From: Tamarix chinensis
Lineage: Eukaryota; Streptophyta; Magnoliopsida; Caryophyllales; Tamaricaceae
DNA length: 64,000 bases
Direction: 5' to 3'
NCBI GenBank assembly: GCA_030549775.1
Contig: CM060175.1
Location: forward strand, 13,290,455 to 13,354,454
The notes beneath the pieces are model-generated. The model ran no database searches. It worked only from the letters and a program-made list of their open reading frames with translations, and was not told the DNA's origin. Positions 13,311-24,921 of the stretch are shown here, in pieces. Each line of letters begins with the position of its first letter. The first letter of the stretch is position 1. The translations under genes and the position numbers were made by a program.

Positions 13311-13969
13311 TTACAACACGTATATTAAATTATTATCACTACATGAAATTAACATTAATACTCCACTCATAATATCCAACTCCACCAACTATTATATTTT
13401 AATATACAATTTATTAGCACCCACACATATTAGGTCACATTCTTACCCGAGAAATATTACTAAAATGCCCTTAGGGCTCACAATAATATTATTCATGTAT
13501 AAATGGTCACAATAACATAAAATGACGTGAATAAGTACTTAACACTTTTAAGCAACATTTCCATATATGGCATATAAACTAGCATACTTTCCTTTTTATC
13601 AATCAATACAAGCAATATATATATTATATTAAACCACAAATATCAAGCATAATAACATATTAAAAATCCTGATGTGCTAACATACGTTTATTCATGCATT
13701 TAAGTGGGGTTTAACGATTATCTTATATTGTGAAAAAACCAAACCTTACCGGTATCCCGGTTAAAGGTTCAAGCTTTAATTTACAACACCAATACCTAAA
13801 AATAATATCAATATTTATTATATTAGAAATAAGAAAATGAAAGCATAAGACTTTATAAATTTTACTTAATGAAATAATTAATTTAAATATTATCATACCT
13901 AAAAATTATTAATAAAAATGGGCCAATAAATGCAACAACTCATACTACTTATGCAGCATTAATTGCATG

Positions 13970-15230
13970 CAAAAATAAAAAGAGGAAGGCTCGAGGAGGG
14001 GGTGAAAGGAAGGGATAATGGCTATTTTTGGGTTGGGGTCTTTAGGCTAGAAAAGAGGGTAGGTGGGGGAGGATTGGAGGCAAGGGAAGGGTGCAGGAAT
14101 GAAGAGGGGTGTAGGTGGAGGTTGGGGATAGGTTGTTGGCGGCCAAGGGCAGCGGAGGCGGCGGTGGCGAGGTGGCGAAGTGGGTTGTAGGAGGGGATCG
14201 GGCTGAGAAGGAAGGAAAAGAGAGGGAAAATGGAGGAGTGAGGGGCTTGTTTCGGCCAAAAAAGGTATGGGGGTGGTAGAGGAGGTTGCATGGAGTGGAT
14301 TGGTGGTTTGGGTGGCAGAAGAGGCGACCGGACGGTGGCGAATGGTGGGGTTGCAGGGGGCTGCCGAGAAGGGGGAAAATGGGGAGAAAATAGGTGGGGG
14401 GAAAGAAGGGGCTACGAGATGGCTTGAGAGGGTGTATTGTGGTGGTGCAGGGCAGTAGTAGAAGGTGACAGGAGGCACTGAAGGCGGTGGGTGTTGCGGA
14501 GAAAGCGATGGAGGGGCGGTAGTGCACAAAATAGGGGGAAAAGATGGAGAGGAATAAAATAAAAGAAAGAGGAGATCGGGGGTAAAGGGATCAAAAAGAT
14601 GGGGCAGAAAAAGGCTGAAGGGGAGAAGAAAAGGAAGAAAGAGGATAGGGGGATAGGTAGCCGGTCGGTGGCAGTGTTTAGGGTGGTAGGGAGGTGGTAG
14701 GGTGGCAGGGAGAGGAAGGGGAAAAAGGGAAAGGGTGGCCATCCGGGATGGGTATGCATGGCCTGTCGATTTCCAAAATGATGAAAAAAAAGGGACAGGG
14801 GAGAGAGAGAGAGAGAGGTAGGTGGTGGCAGAAGGTGGCAGCAGGGCGGTGGTCGGCGTGCCCGAGGTGGCAGAGCTAGCCGACAAAGATAGGTTAGGGA
14901 GGACGTTGGACGAGGTGTAGAGGAAGAAGAAGGAAAGGGAAGGGAGAGGTGTAGCAGGCTAGCACAGGGGAAAGAAAAAAAAAAGAGTTGGGCCAGCCGA
15001 GGTAGGAGAAGAAAAGGAAAGAAAGAAAGGAGGGGGGGAACTGGGCTAGCCGGTGCGGACGGGGAAGAGGGATAACGGGCCAACGGCCTAGGCGCGTAGG
15101 GAGGAGAAGACAGGCATGGCAGCCCGAAGCCAAGAAAAGAAAAATAAAAAGAAAGAAAGGAGGAAAAAGGAGAAAAGGAGAAGGAAAAGGAAAAGAAAAG
15201 GGAAAAAAAGAAAATGAGAAAATAGGGGAA
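13970..15230. repeat. Purine-rich tract
   Basis: Over 1.2 kb strongly biased to G and A on the plus strand. It creates long stop-poor frames on the minus strand (14047-15133) rich in Pro, Ser and Leu. It is matched by the purine-rich tract at 54470-55130 in the related element, so it belongs to the LTR and is not a gene. Confidence 0.75.
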
Positions 15231-15549
15231 AATAATTTAATTTAATTTATAAAATAATAAAATGTAATATTTTTGATAAATTATTTAATTTAATAATTTA
15301 TTCAATATAATTTAATATATTGGTTCAAAAAGGATAATTTTAGTAAAATATTAGTTTGAGAAATTATTTAAATAAAATAATATGATAAAATAACAAAATA
15401 TTTATTTTTAATTTATTAAATACTCCTATCCAAATTTATATACTCGAAAATCCATAAAATAATTAAACTAAATAATTTTAAAAGCTAATTTATTTTAAAT
15501 AAAAGCTATTTATTAAATTATAGGTTTTCCAAAATTTTGGGGGATTACA

Positions 15550-16433
15550 ATAATAACATGCATTCTTCAACTCTATACCCCTTTGCTATTAAAACTTTAG
15601 GTCTACTTATGTTTGGCACGCAAAAACTTGAACTTACTTATATTCTTATTAGTAAGTGTTAGGCAAAAAGTATTATAGAACAAATAAAGATAAATGACAA
15701 TATGCATGATGCGTTAAATATGCATAAAAGATTTTTAGTACTTTTTAGTAGAATACATCCATCAGCATGATGTGTTAAATATGCATGATTTGTGGGTCAG
15801 TTGTCTAATCTAAAAACACTCCAAGGTGGACTCGCAAACCTTGTGGGTCTAGGGTGCTATCAATGGGTGGCTAATAAGTGGCCCCTACGTGGTTGTATCA
15901 ACTCAAGGTGTTAAATATAACTAAACTAATTCAAGAAACATAAACAACTTGAAATTACACTTTATAAATTAACATAACCTTATTCAAAATTCATAATAAT
16001 CAACTAATTCATATAACTCTAATTTAATATTATTTTACAATTAACATGAAAACAACAAGAAATATACAATATCACAAATTCACAATGAAATCAGAAACAA
16101 AAACACAAAACTAATTTAACCAACAAAACTTAGGTTAGATATAAATTAATTCAAAAGTACATAAATAAACGCACTATTAATGAAGGTAAAGCATCGGTTG
16201 GGCATTAGTAGCGGTGCATAAAGTAGTTGACACATGGTGATGAGGCGAGCACCTAACAGTGTAGTAGTAGATGATGGTAGTGGAGTGAATGAGGTGTTAT
16301 TAATTCTTCTTTCACCCACCATTTCACATCGAACTCAAGTAGAAGGTAACACCACTTGCTGACAACAGATCTTCAGAGCTTATTTATGAATTTATTTCGG
16401 AAATAAAATTTTCTTCCATTTTACCTTTTTGGC
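15550..16433. other. Inter-element sequence without recognised gene
   Basis: AT-rich. The part 15780-15915 (GGGTCAG, AACACTCCAAGG, CTACGTGGTTGTATCAACTC) resembles 27735-27804 in the P450 intron, so it contains a dispersed repeat. Nothing else was identified. Confidence 0.5.
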
Positions 16434-17168
16434 TGTAGAAGACCTATTTTGGAAATTATTTAAATTAGCCTCGGTCTATTAGAATTTGACTTAAATATTT
16501 TCTTATATGCTTTTAATTTTTTTTTTGAGGTCTTATAATGTATTTTCATAAATAATATAGATATTTGAATTCACTAGTAAATTTTTCCAAAATGTTTTCC
16601 AAAATTCTTTATATAACTCTTATATCAATTTTAAGCCTTTGGATTCTTACGAAATGATTTTTCGTTAAATAAATTTTATATGAAATCTTCCAATTAACAA
16701 TATTTTTAGATGTTTAGTATTTATTTATATATGTGTATTGAAAAAAAAAATATGTCAGCCCGGTCCCTTTCCCCCTCTTCATTTTTCCTTTTCTCTCTTC
16801 TTCTCTCCCTTCTCTTCATTTCCACTTTCCCATTTGTTTACTCTGCACCAAACCCCAACCTGCTTCCTTCTCCCTGCTCCTCCACTGACAACCTTGACCG
16901 CCATATAAGCCACGACCGGCCACCACTGGCATCGCAACCAGCACAACCGCAGCAGCAACCGCGACCAACAACGATAGGCTATGTAGGTCGTGCCACTGTC
17001 CGACCACGGTGAGTTCCAATGATGGTCAATGAGCACCGGTTAACCTTTGGCGAAGCTTCTCTGATCTTCATCTGTCCCTATTTGCTAATTTTTTTTGGTA
17101 TACCTAACCCTTGTTTTGATTAATTGAGTATGAATAAGCATATGATAAGCTAAATTGATTATTTAATT

Positions 17169-17171
17169 ATG

Positions 17172-17222
<51 letters not shown>
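17169..17222. repeat. (AT)n(GT)n microsatellite
   Basis: A short AT run followed by about 20 GT units inside the LTR-like element. Copy 1 lacks it. Confidence 0.95.
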
Positions 17223-17223
<1 letters not shown>

Positions 17224-19104
17224 GTAAGATTGATTTGGATAAATTAATTGTATGGTATATATCAAAATTATGAAAAATTAGATTTTTAGCCGAGTTACGC
17301 CCAAATTTCTTAGATTCATCCGATTAAGCTATTTTGGGTAAATTAATTTTACATTACGCTTTAAAATGTATCTAATTTTATGTTGGAAGCCTCAATTTGA
17401 GAATTTGGGATAGAATTAATCAAAATTGACTTTCTAGGAAAAAATATGTGTGTGATGAAATAGGGTTGCATAATTGAGTTATTTCACTCAATTGATTTTA
17501 TGATATCATTTGAAATATATTTAATTTTATATGAGAAGTGTTGGCTTGGGAAGATTGTGTGAAATTAATCAGAATTGGTTTTGTAGGTTAAAACTCTTGT
17601 TGGTCTACATTGAATCGTGCAATCGAGTTATTTTATTCGATTGATTATATCATTTATATTATAATACATTTAATTGCAATTCTAAACCGTCAATTTAAAT
17701 ATTTTAGCAATATTTGACCATATTTGCGTTTTGGGCTCAAAAACCTTAATTGTATTTAATTGGGTATTTCTTTGATTGTTTTGATAAATTTATTATATAA
17801 TATGTTATAAAATATGTCTAATTGAATTTCTATACATTCATTTTAATTAAATTAATAAAATTCAACCAAATTACATTTCAAGCCTAAAACCTTAGATTTC
17901 AAATGAAATTATGAAATTGGTCATTTTTATAGTTTTTTTTTTCTAAAATTGAACTTATAAAAATAGTTGAAATGACCCTAATTGCATTCTAACACCTTCA
18001 ATTAGAATTAATTAATTTGAATTATCCAAATTTGTGTCTAGAGCTTTGAAATACTAATTTCGGAAACCGATTGTCTTGAATTGGCTACTCGAAAGATTAT
18101 TAAATTGAAATTGATTATCTATATTTATTTAAAATTAGTTTAATTATCCTCTTAAGCTATCAATTTGAGATAATAAAGGTTAATTAATCAGTTCGTAGCT
18201 TGGGTATTAAAAACTCTTATTTTCGAAGATGGTTTTATAAAATTGATTATGCTATGATTATTTTCCTAATAGATTTTTGGCTTTGATTTAAAATCATTTG
18301 AACTGTATTCTTACATTATCAGGTTGGATTGGTCCCTTAAAAATGGTTGGTTTGCCACTTTAGTTGTAAAACCTAATGAGTAAGTCATTTTCGATAAAAT
18401 AACTTATAATCTATTATTCTTTCCTCGAATTTCCAAATCAATTTGAAATATCCAAAGTGATGTGTTAAACCCGATTTGGTTAATATTTAATTTTAAATGT
18501 TAATAGAACTACGCTCGCGAGTTATAGGTTTTGGATACGTTTTTCAAGAAAGACTGTTTGTGTCTCCTTATATTGATTTTATTATAATAACTGAATTACT
18601 GATCAATAAGATAGTTTCTAACCTAATTCCAATTTCCATTAGTAATATAGGAAAACTTTCTCGTGGATTGTTGAGCTCTAGATAGCTTTCTATATTTCTC
18701 AACTTGTTTAGTTAGCTTCAGATTTAGGTAAGTTATTATTTACCTTTACTTATGGCGGAATCTGACATGTATGTCTGCTTGGAGTGGAAGGTGATGAGTC
18801 TGCTTGATTATTTAATTATGTCAAATGTATGTTGTATTATTTTGTAGTGATTGAATGTATGTATGAGTTATAGCTTTAATGCGAACGCATGTTAGTGCGC
18901 CTCTTGAATAGTGTATATGTTTGGGTATGTGAAGGGCTAAGCATGATTATGTTGTTAGCATGTCTAGCTAATTATAAAATATTTGGTGATTTTGGAGTCT
19001 GTTCTAATGTGCCTAAATTGTAATTGGTTTAGAAAATCATATTCGTGGTTAAGTATGGATTGAAATTGTATGATACCTTATGCCATATTTTCTATCATAG
19101 AATT

Positions 19105-19330
19105 ATTTAACTCTAATGCCGCTTGAAATTATTTGACCTTAGTGCCACACTAATTGGTTCAACTTTAATGCCCCTAAAATCGATCGGCTTTAATGCCACT
19201 TAAATTGGTTCGACTTTAATGTCTCTTGAATCGATTGGCTTTAATGCCATTTGGACTGGATTGACTTTAATGCCACTTGAAATTTATCGGTTTTAATGAC
19301 AATTGGCTTTAATATCACTTGAAATTGATA
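19105..19330. repeat. Degenerate tandem repeat within LTR copy 2
   Basis: About eight units of roughly 28 bp around GACTTTAATGCCACTTGAA, matching 8510-8720. Confidence 0.75.
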
Positions 19331-20818
19331 TAACAATGGGAATCATTGTGTTGATGGAAATGAGCTAAGCGCTATCATGTGGGCCTGATTTATGATTGGT
19401 TAAATCTTTGAATAAAATATTAATCACTTAAAGTGAATGATCTTGAGTTGGGACTTATATCACTCGGGGTAGCTATTCGATTTAGGTTTGGTATTCACTT
19501 AGTACCATCTCGATATTTTTCTATTCTGTGATCCTAGGTGCCTTATGAGGTCCGGAGAGGCCCTCTTCTACTCTATAGGTATCTCGATATATTTTAGTTC
19601 TATAGGGGGTATGCATACTTAAGTGATTAGGTGTCCTATTTATTGGTGGTTTGGTTAGGTTTTTTAGCAGGCCAGCTAGGGTTAGTACTGTTCGAGTACT
19701 AGATTAGTTATTACGATCTCTTTGAATCTCCGTCCTCAAGATAATATAATTATATGGTTGTGATCACAATAATGAAATATAATAATGAAATATTCTCATT
19801 GGCTCTTGGACTTTATATTTCTGTTTCCTACATATGTCTCTTGGTTCTCTCTTGTAATAGTATTACCATATGAAGCATGTCCGTATTTAATTATCACATG
19901 ATCTATTATCTAAATCGCATGTGGGTCTTATATGCAGAATGCTATCTTCTAGGGTAGTGTGTGTCACTCAGCATGCAATCGTGATTTATTGTATTCTTGT
20001 ACCCTATGTATTATCATGTATTATTAGTATGAATCTGCAACCCCCGTGCTTTATTATATGTATCACATGTATAATCAAGCATGAGTTATTATATGAGTAG
20101 AATGGTGTAGGTATCGCATGTATAATTGAGCATAATTGTATGAGTGGAATGGTGCATTTATCATATGTATAATTGAAAATTAGTATCGTAAGCTAGAGAT
20201 TAACATATAGTATGTGTATCTCATTTTCTTCTATGAGCTAGGTAGTCTTAATTTACTCAGTACTGGACCCGTACTAATACTAACTTGGTTGAATGGGCCC
20301 TACGATGATCCACTGATGTTGGGGAGAAAACCTCTTGTGCAGTTTGAGATCGGATATTATTTTTGGGTTGAAGTCTTGGCTTAAGAGAGTAGGCAATCTG
20401 GAGTTTGATCCATCGGAATTTGTCTTTGTTTAATTGTATTTATTTTTGGAAGTTTTCAAGTGTTGTATTAAAATTTCAAGGGAGTTGTAATTGAATTTTA
20501 ATTTTCCATTACTTTAATAAGCTTTTAAAATCCAGAATTATTTTATAGGTTTTCGCTTATATATTCAACGTTGATTTTATTCAATGAAACTATTTACTTG
20601 CCATTTTCCTATGGATATCTCCTTGTGGTTGTTTATCCTCACTACATATATGTTGTTTGAATTTTTGTTGGGAGTTTTTAGTCTTACATTTGGCATGAAA
20701 AAGATGGTAGATAGTTATCTTGTGTTAGGTATGGCAGTAACATTTTCCAAATCCTATTATAGCTTCCATATTATTCTTTTAAATAAAATTTTTTAGGAGT
20801 AAAATTTGGGGGTGTTAG

Positions 20819-23339
20819 CTAGGAAAAAAAAAGAAGAGGGAAAGAGAATAGGAGAAAAAATAAGAGGAAAAAAAAGTAGGCTTTGAACTCGGGTCCCTTA
20901 ACAACTCTTAATCTCTACATAAAAAAAAATTTCTAGTATAATAAAATCCATAACTTAATCTACAATAAAAAATGATTTGTCAGTGAGACCCTCATTCTAT
21001 ATTATTTGAAGCAAGTTTTTGGCTAGTAAACTGGTAAAATAAACCCATGAATTCAACATATTTCAAATATAAATTATAATGTATTAATTTTATTAAAGCC
21101 AATTAAGGTATGATCATATCATAATGATTAGCATTTTTGAATTGAATATTCTAGATCTATAGGTGACATACTTAATTATATATTGAACTTGAATAATTTG
21201 AAATTATAATATTCCACATTAAACTTGCACTTGCTCTAATATTTGTTATATAAATAAACTAAGCTTATTGTAGTTGTATAACTTTTATTTATTTATTTTA
21301 GGAAATTATTAGTAAAAACCACATTTATATATATTATAATGTCTGGGTCATCATCATAGTTGTAGTATACATATATCAATCTCAATTTTATTCATTAATT
21401 AATCTGTACACGTTTGGGATTTAGATTAATAATTATTTAATTCTTTTCTTTTAATTTGATTGAAATATAAATTGAAAGGATATTTATAATTGATAAACAT
21501 ATATACTAACAATTTACTAGATATATAAATGAGTAAGACCCTCCAAAGTCATAACCTCTATCAAATGAAGGTGAACGATGATAGTTAAGGTGATTGGAGT
21601 AATCTAATGTGACCGTGAAGGAGGAGGAGAGGAATCAATGAGGTAATGACAACATTCATTGCTCTTATAGCCCCATTTCAAAGATGTGAAAGGAAATGAT
21701 GAAGCTTTATAGTTATAATCGCCATGATAGATAGAATAGTCAGTTTTTACTTAGAGAGAGAAGGATAAAGAAGCTCATCCACAAACTTTATAGCTTACTA
21801 CTCAACAAAAATAGGGGGAAAAAACAAGGGAACGATGAAATAAAAAGTTAAAAAGTTTATAAATTATAGTTTTTTTTATTACACATAATGTACCAGATAA
21901 AATTATCAATTTCACTATTATCTAGCAAATTTTTTAAAAAAAGAAAGAAAGAAAGAAAGAGATGAAGCAGAAGGAATGAGAAGAAAAGACTAGCATATTT
22001 CATAGCTAAGGAAAAAATTGAAGTGATTGAGTTTATAAGGGAAGTGATATTAAAGGGGAGAAAAGAAAGGCACAATGATTGAATAGAGTCGGTGGATGAA
22101 AAAAAAAAGTGCAAATGTCATCTTCCTAGATTTAACAAAATGTAGTTTGGAGAAATATTAATAGACTTGTGCTCTCAAAGGCCCAAAAGGCATTAAGTTG
22201 CCTCTAGTAGCAACAAGTAGAATTAGGACTTGCATGTAGGAATGACATTATTTAAGACTTCACATCCAAGCCAAAAATGAGTAGAATTAAACAACTTCGA
22301 CATTTTCAAACAATCAAGTTGCAGCCTTCTCACATATACAGACAATCCCCTCTTTTTGTGTAGCCTTTGAATAAAATCTTTCTCTTCCAATTTGGGTTCT
22401 CATTTGTGTAAAATTAAAGATTACCAAGCTTTGTAACCTAACGGTAAGATTAAACACTATAAATGCCATTTAGAATAACTCTACTTTAACAGAGAAAATC
22501 TAACTCTACTTTAACAGAGAAAATCTTACTCTTTTTAATGGAAACATATAGAGAAAAAAACTCATGATCATACAATTTTTTATTTTTTTTGTAGATAATA
22601 CCATTAAAATAAAGAGGTTTGAAGAATTACCTAGACTAAAAATGTGCATAAAAACCATTAGTATAGTACTAAGTAGAAATTAAGTTTGTGAGATACAAAT
22701 GTATATATTTATTTATGCTCATGCATTTGATCTATAGTTAATTAAAATAACACTCTTTTGTAACTATATAACTTCTTCTTCTTCTTTTTTTTTTTGTAAA
22801 TGAAGGTCTTGTTTCAAAGAAACAATTATGTTCTTTAGTGCTTAGGCAATATAAATGACAAATGAATAATCATATAAACAAATTAATTACATATTATTTT
22901 GTTATCAAATCAAGACATATAAATTATCATGTTATATAATTCATATTTTATATGTATCTATGTATGTATATATGTATCTATACATGCATTTGTTAATTTA
23001 TATGAATATACATTTTGTTATACATTTGATCCATAGTTAGCATAAAAATGTTATTTAACTATATAATTTGTTTTTGTTTTTTTTTGTAATGAAAAACTGG
23101 TTATAAGGCATAATTATATATGTTCTTTAGAGTTTATACCTAGCTTGAAATATAAATGGCAAATGATTAATCATGAAAACACATAAACACACACACGACT
23201 CAAATTACTAATTTGTTAAATTTACTATTTGTTCAAAATAATTAAAATACAAGGATGAAAATGTGAATAATGTAATATACATATAACAAAACTTGGTCTC
23301 ATCAATTCATAATATGGTTATATTTTTTTGTGTGTGTTA
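20819..23339. other. AT-rich intergenic sequence
   Basis: No gene, LTR terminus or conserved protein was recognised on either strand. It contains scattered short homopolymers and a purine-rich start (20820-20880). Short frames such as 21857-22114 (minus) are low-complexity. Confidence 0.5.
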
Positions 23340-23900
23340 TAGGCAAATGGTCAAATTCGTGATGATTTGATCACCAAAATATCTTTCCATAGCAAAATTG
23401 TCAACAAACCTATGGGGAGTTGTTTCTGAAAATATCTTTATGTGATAAATTTGTGGTGAAATGATAACATAAATATCTTTCTATAGCAAATTAGTGGTGA
23501 GTTGGCCACGAAAATATCTTTTTATAGCAAAGTAGTGGCCCATCGGCCATGGCGAGTTGGACACCCCAATTTTTTTTGCAGCAAATTAGTGATGAATTAG
23601 CTATAGAAATATCTTTTCCATAGCAAATGCATGGTGAATCAGCCACAAAAATATTTTTTTCGTGGCAAATTGGCCACAAAAATTTATATTTCTTGGTAAA
23701 TGCATGGTGAATTAGGCATGTAAATATCTTTTCATAGCATTAGTATCGAGTTAGCTATGAAATTTTTTCTTGTGGCAAATTTATTGTGAGTTAATCACAA
23801 AAATATTTTACTTTGATAAATTCATGGCCACCTCATCACAAAATTATTTTTACATTATAATAAATTAGTGAATGATTTATTTTTTTCTTGCCAAAAATTC
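23340..23900. repeat. Degenerate repeat array, GGTGAATTAGCCACAAAAATAT type
   Basis: About ten imperfect copies, spaced roughly 50-60 bp, of a unit containing AAATATCTTTTCATAGCAAA and a TGGTGA(A/G)TTGGCCA core. Copies near the core are partly inverted (GGCCAC / GTGGC). This pattern resembles subterminal repeats of CACTA-type elements, but no CACTA terminus was found here. Confidence 0.6.
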
Positions 23901-24720
23901 AAACATAACCACTAAAATTTTTATTTAAGTGATCATTTTTACTTAAACCATAATATCATATTATATATAAAATATTTGGCCGTAAATTTTTGTTTCCCGA
24001 GGCTATTTTCGTGTCCTATTCTTACTTTTGTTGTAGAGTCCGCCAGTCCGGTACCACGTATCAACACTATCCCCACCGCTAGCATGACAGGTGCCAACCA
24101 GTACAACCATGTAAGGTCAGTAAAATTCATAGCTTGCACAAGTTGGTGAAAGGATAGCAAGTGGGACAACGGTGAACATAGCTCTCAAATAATTTCACAT
24201 GCTTTTCACGAATTAAATAAAATGATCAATATTCAGGTTCCTTTCATAAAGAGATTCCCGTCTTTTCCACTAAATTATGCCCATGATATTGTCGGTTATA
24301 TTATGTATGCATTTTCTTATAAGGTTTTATAAGTATAATGTATGCATAAATATTGATACATATTGAGAAAATAAAAGGAAAATCAAATCCTTCCTACTTA
24401 AGTGATTAAGTATCTTATTATTTAATGGTCAGATAAGTTTTTGTTAATTATTTTATATTTGATTAGATTTTATCAGCTCTAATTATAATAAAAAACTATT
24501 TTCAGTTATCAACATTCTAGTGATTAAGCCCTTTCATGTAAAATATTAGTCATCAAATATTTTTTAAAGGATAAATGTTAATTATTAATTATTTTTAATA
24601 TATATTCACATTGTGGTCATCCTAATGTAAAGGGACGTACGTTGTCGTTCACGCTGTTAAATTGGTAGTACATATTTTATTTATGTATTTATTTATTTCT
24701 TTTCTTTTTTATAAGAGATT
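23901..24720. other. Upstream region of the P450 gene
   Basis: Mostly AT-rich. A less AT-rich island at 24010-24180 has an unassigned 76-codon minus-strand frame (23939-24169); I do not recognise it. No other feature seen. Confidence 0.4.
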
Positions 24721-24728
24721 AGTGTGCC

Positions 24729-24735
24729 TATATAA
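24729..24735 (+). promoter_or_regulatory. TATA box candidate of the P450 gene
   Basis: TATATAA in the context GCCTATATAAGCCC, about 190 bp upstream of the ATG. Plant start sites usually lie about 30 bp downstream, which would leave a leader of roughly 160 bases. Confidence 0.55.
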
Positions 24736-24758
24736 GCCCGGCATCTCTCGGCTTTAGT

Positions 24759-24835
24759 AGTCTCTCATACAAGTCCTCGTTCTCAATAGGGGAAAAAAAA
24801 AGAAAAAAAAAAAGCAGTCTCTCGTACAAGTCCTC
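24759..24835 (+). repeat. Direct repeat in the P450 5' leader
   Basis: AGTCTCTCATACAAGTCCTC at 24759-24778 recurs with one change at 24816-24835, separated by an A-rich spacer. It would lie in the transcribed leader. Function unknown. Confidence 0.8.
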
Positions 24836-24921
24836 AAGAGGAAAAAAGTAATCACTCGTACCAAAAAAAGTAATAAAAAAATAGTAACAATAAATTCCAG
24901 CTACCTCCAAGTGATCACAAA

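Larger units (their letters stand above)
10484..15549. mobile_element. Long non-coding LTR, TGTAACACC-type family, second type, copy 1
   Basis: A 5.07-kb unit starting TATAACACCTCC (expected TGTAACACC) and ending GGGGGATTACA, flanked by ATAGT/ATAAT, a 5-bp TSD with one change. It is collinear with 49841-55439: the GTACTGAG region, the repeated CCACTATTATT...GGTGGACCGG block, AACCCTA-rich stretches, CATGCATGTCCTAGA near 12352, and a purine-rich tract near the right end. In layout it looks like the reverse complement of the elements at 6034 and 16434, so these may be diverged relatives. No protein domain was found; it is probably a solo LTR. Confidence 0.7.
16434..20818. mobile_element. Long non-coding LTR, TGTAACACC-type family, copy 2
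   Basis: About 4.4 kb collinear with 6034-10323. It appears to start TGTAGAAGACC and ends AAAATTTGGGGGTGTTAG. A pyrimidine-rich tract at 16765-16830, the GT microsatellite, the CTTTAATGCC array and CTACTCTATAGG / GGGGGTATGCATAC all fall in matching order. No convincing TSD was found. A 100-codon frame at 16710-17012 starts like a secreted protein but lies in the tract and is not kept in copy 1. Confidence 0.6.

Noticed and set aside
13003..13515. 170-codon frame with repeated LPFNYKI
   Set aside because: It is a translation of the 27-bp minisatellite, absent from the related element.
14047..15133. Long minus-strand frames rich in Pro/Ser/Leu
   Set aside because: They come from a purine-rich strand bias inside an LTR. 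Several overlapping frames are open at once, and no domain or conserved motif is present.
16710..17012. Possible small secreted protein with signal-peptide-like start
   Set aside because: It lies in the pyrimidine-rich tract of an LTR-like element and is not conserved in the copy at 6034-10323.
6034..20818. One full LTR retrotransposon with LTRs at 6034 and 16434
   Set aside because: After removing the nested element only about 1 kb lies between them, with no primer-binding site or protein domain, and the two copies are clearly diverged.
23939..24169. 76-codon minus-strand frame upstream of the P450
   Set aside because: No recognisable motif or second copy; kept only as an unassigned, less AT-rich island.
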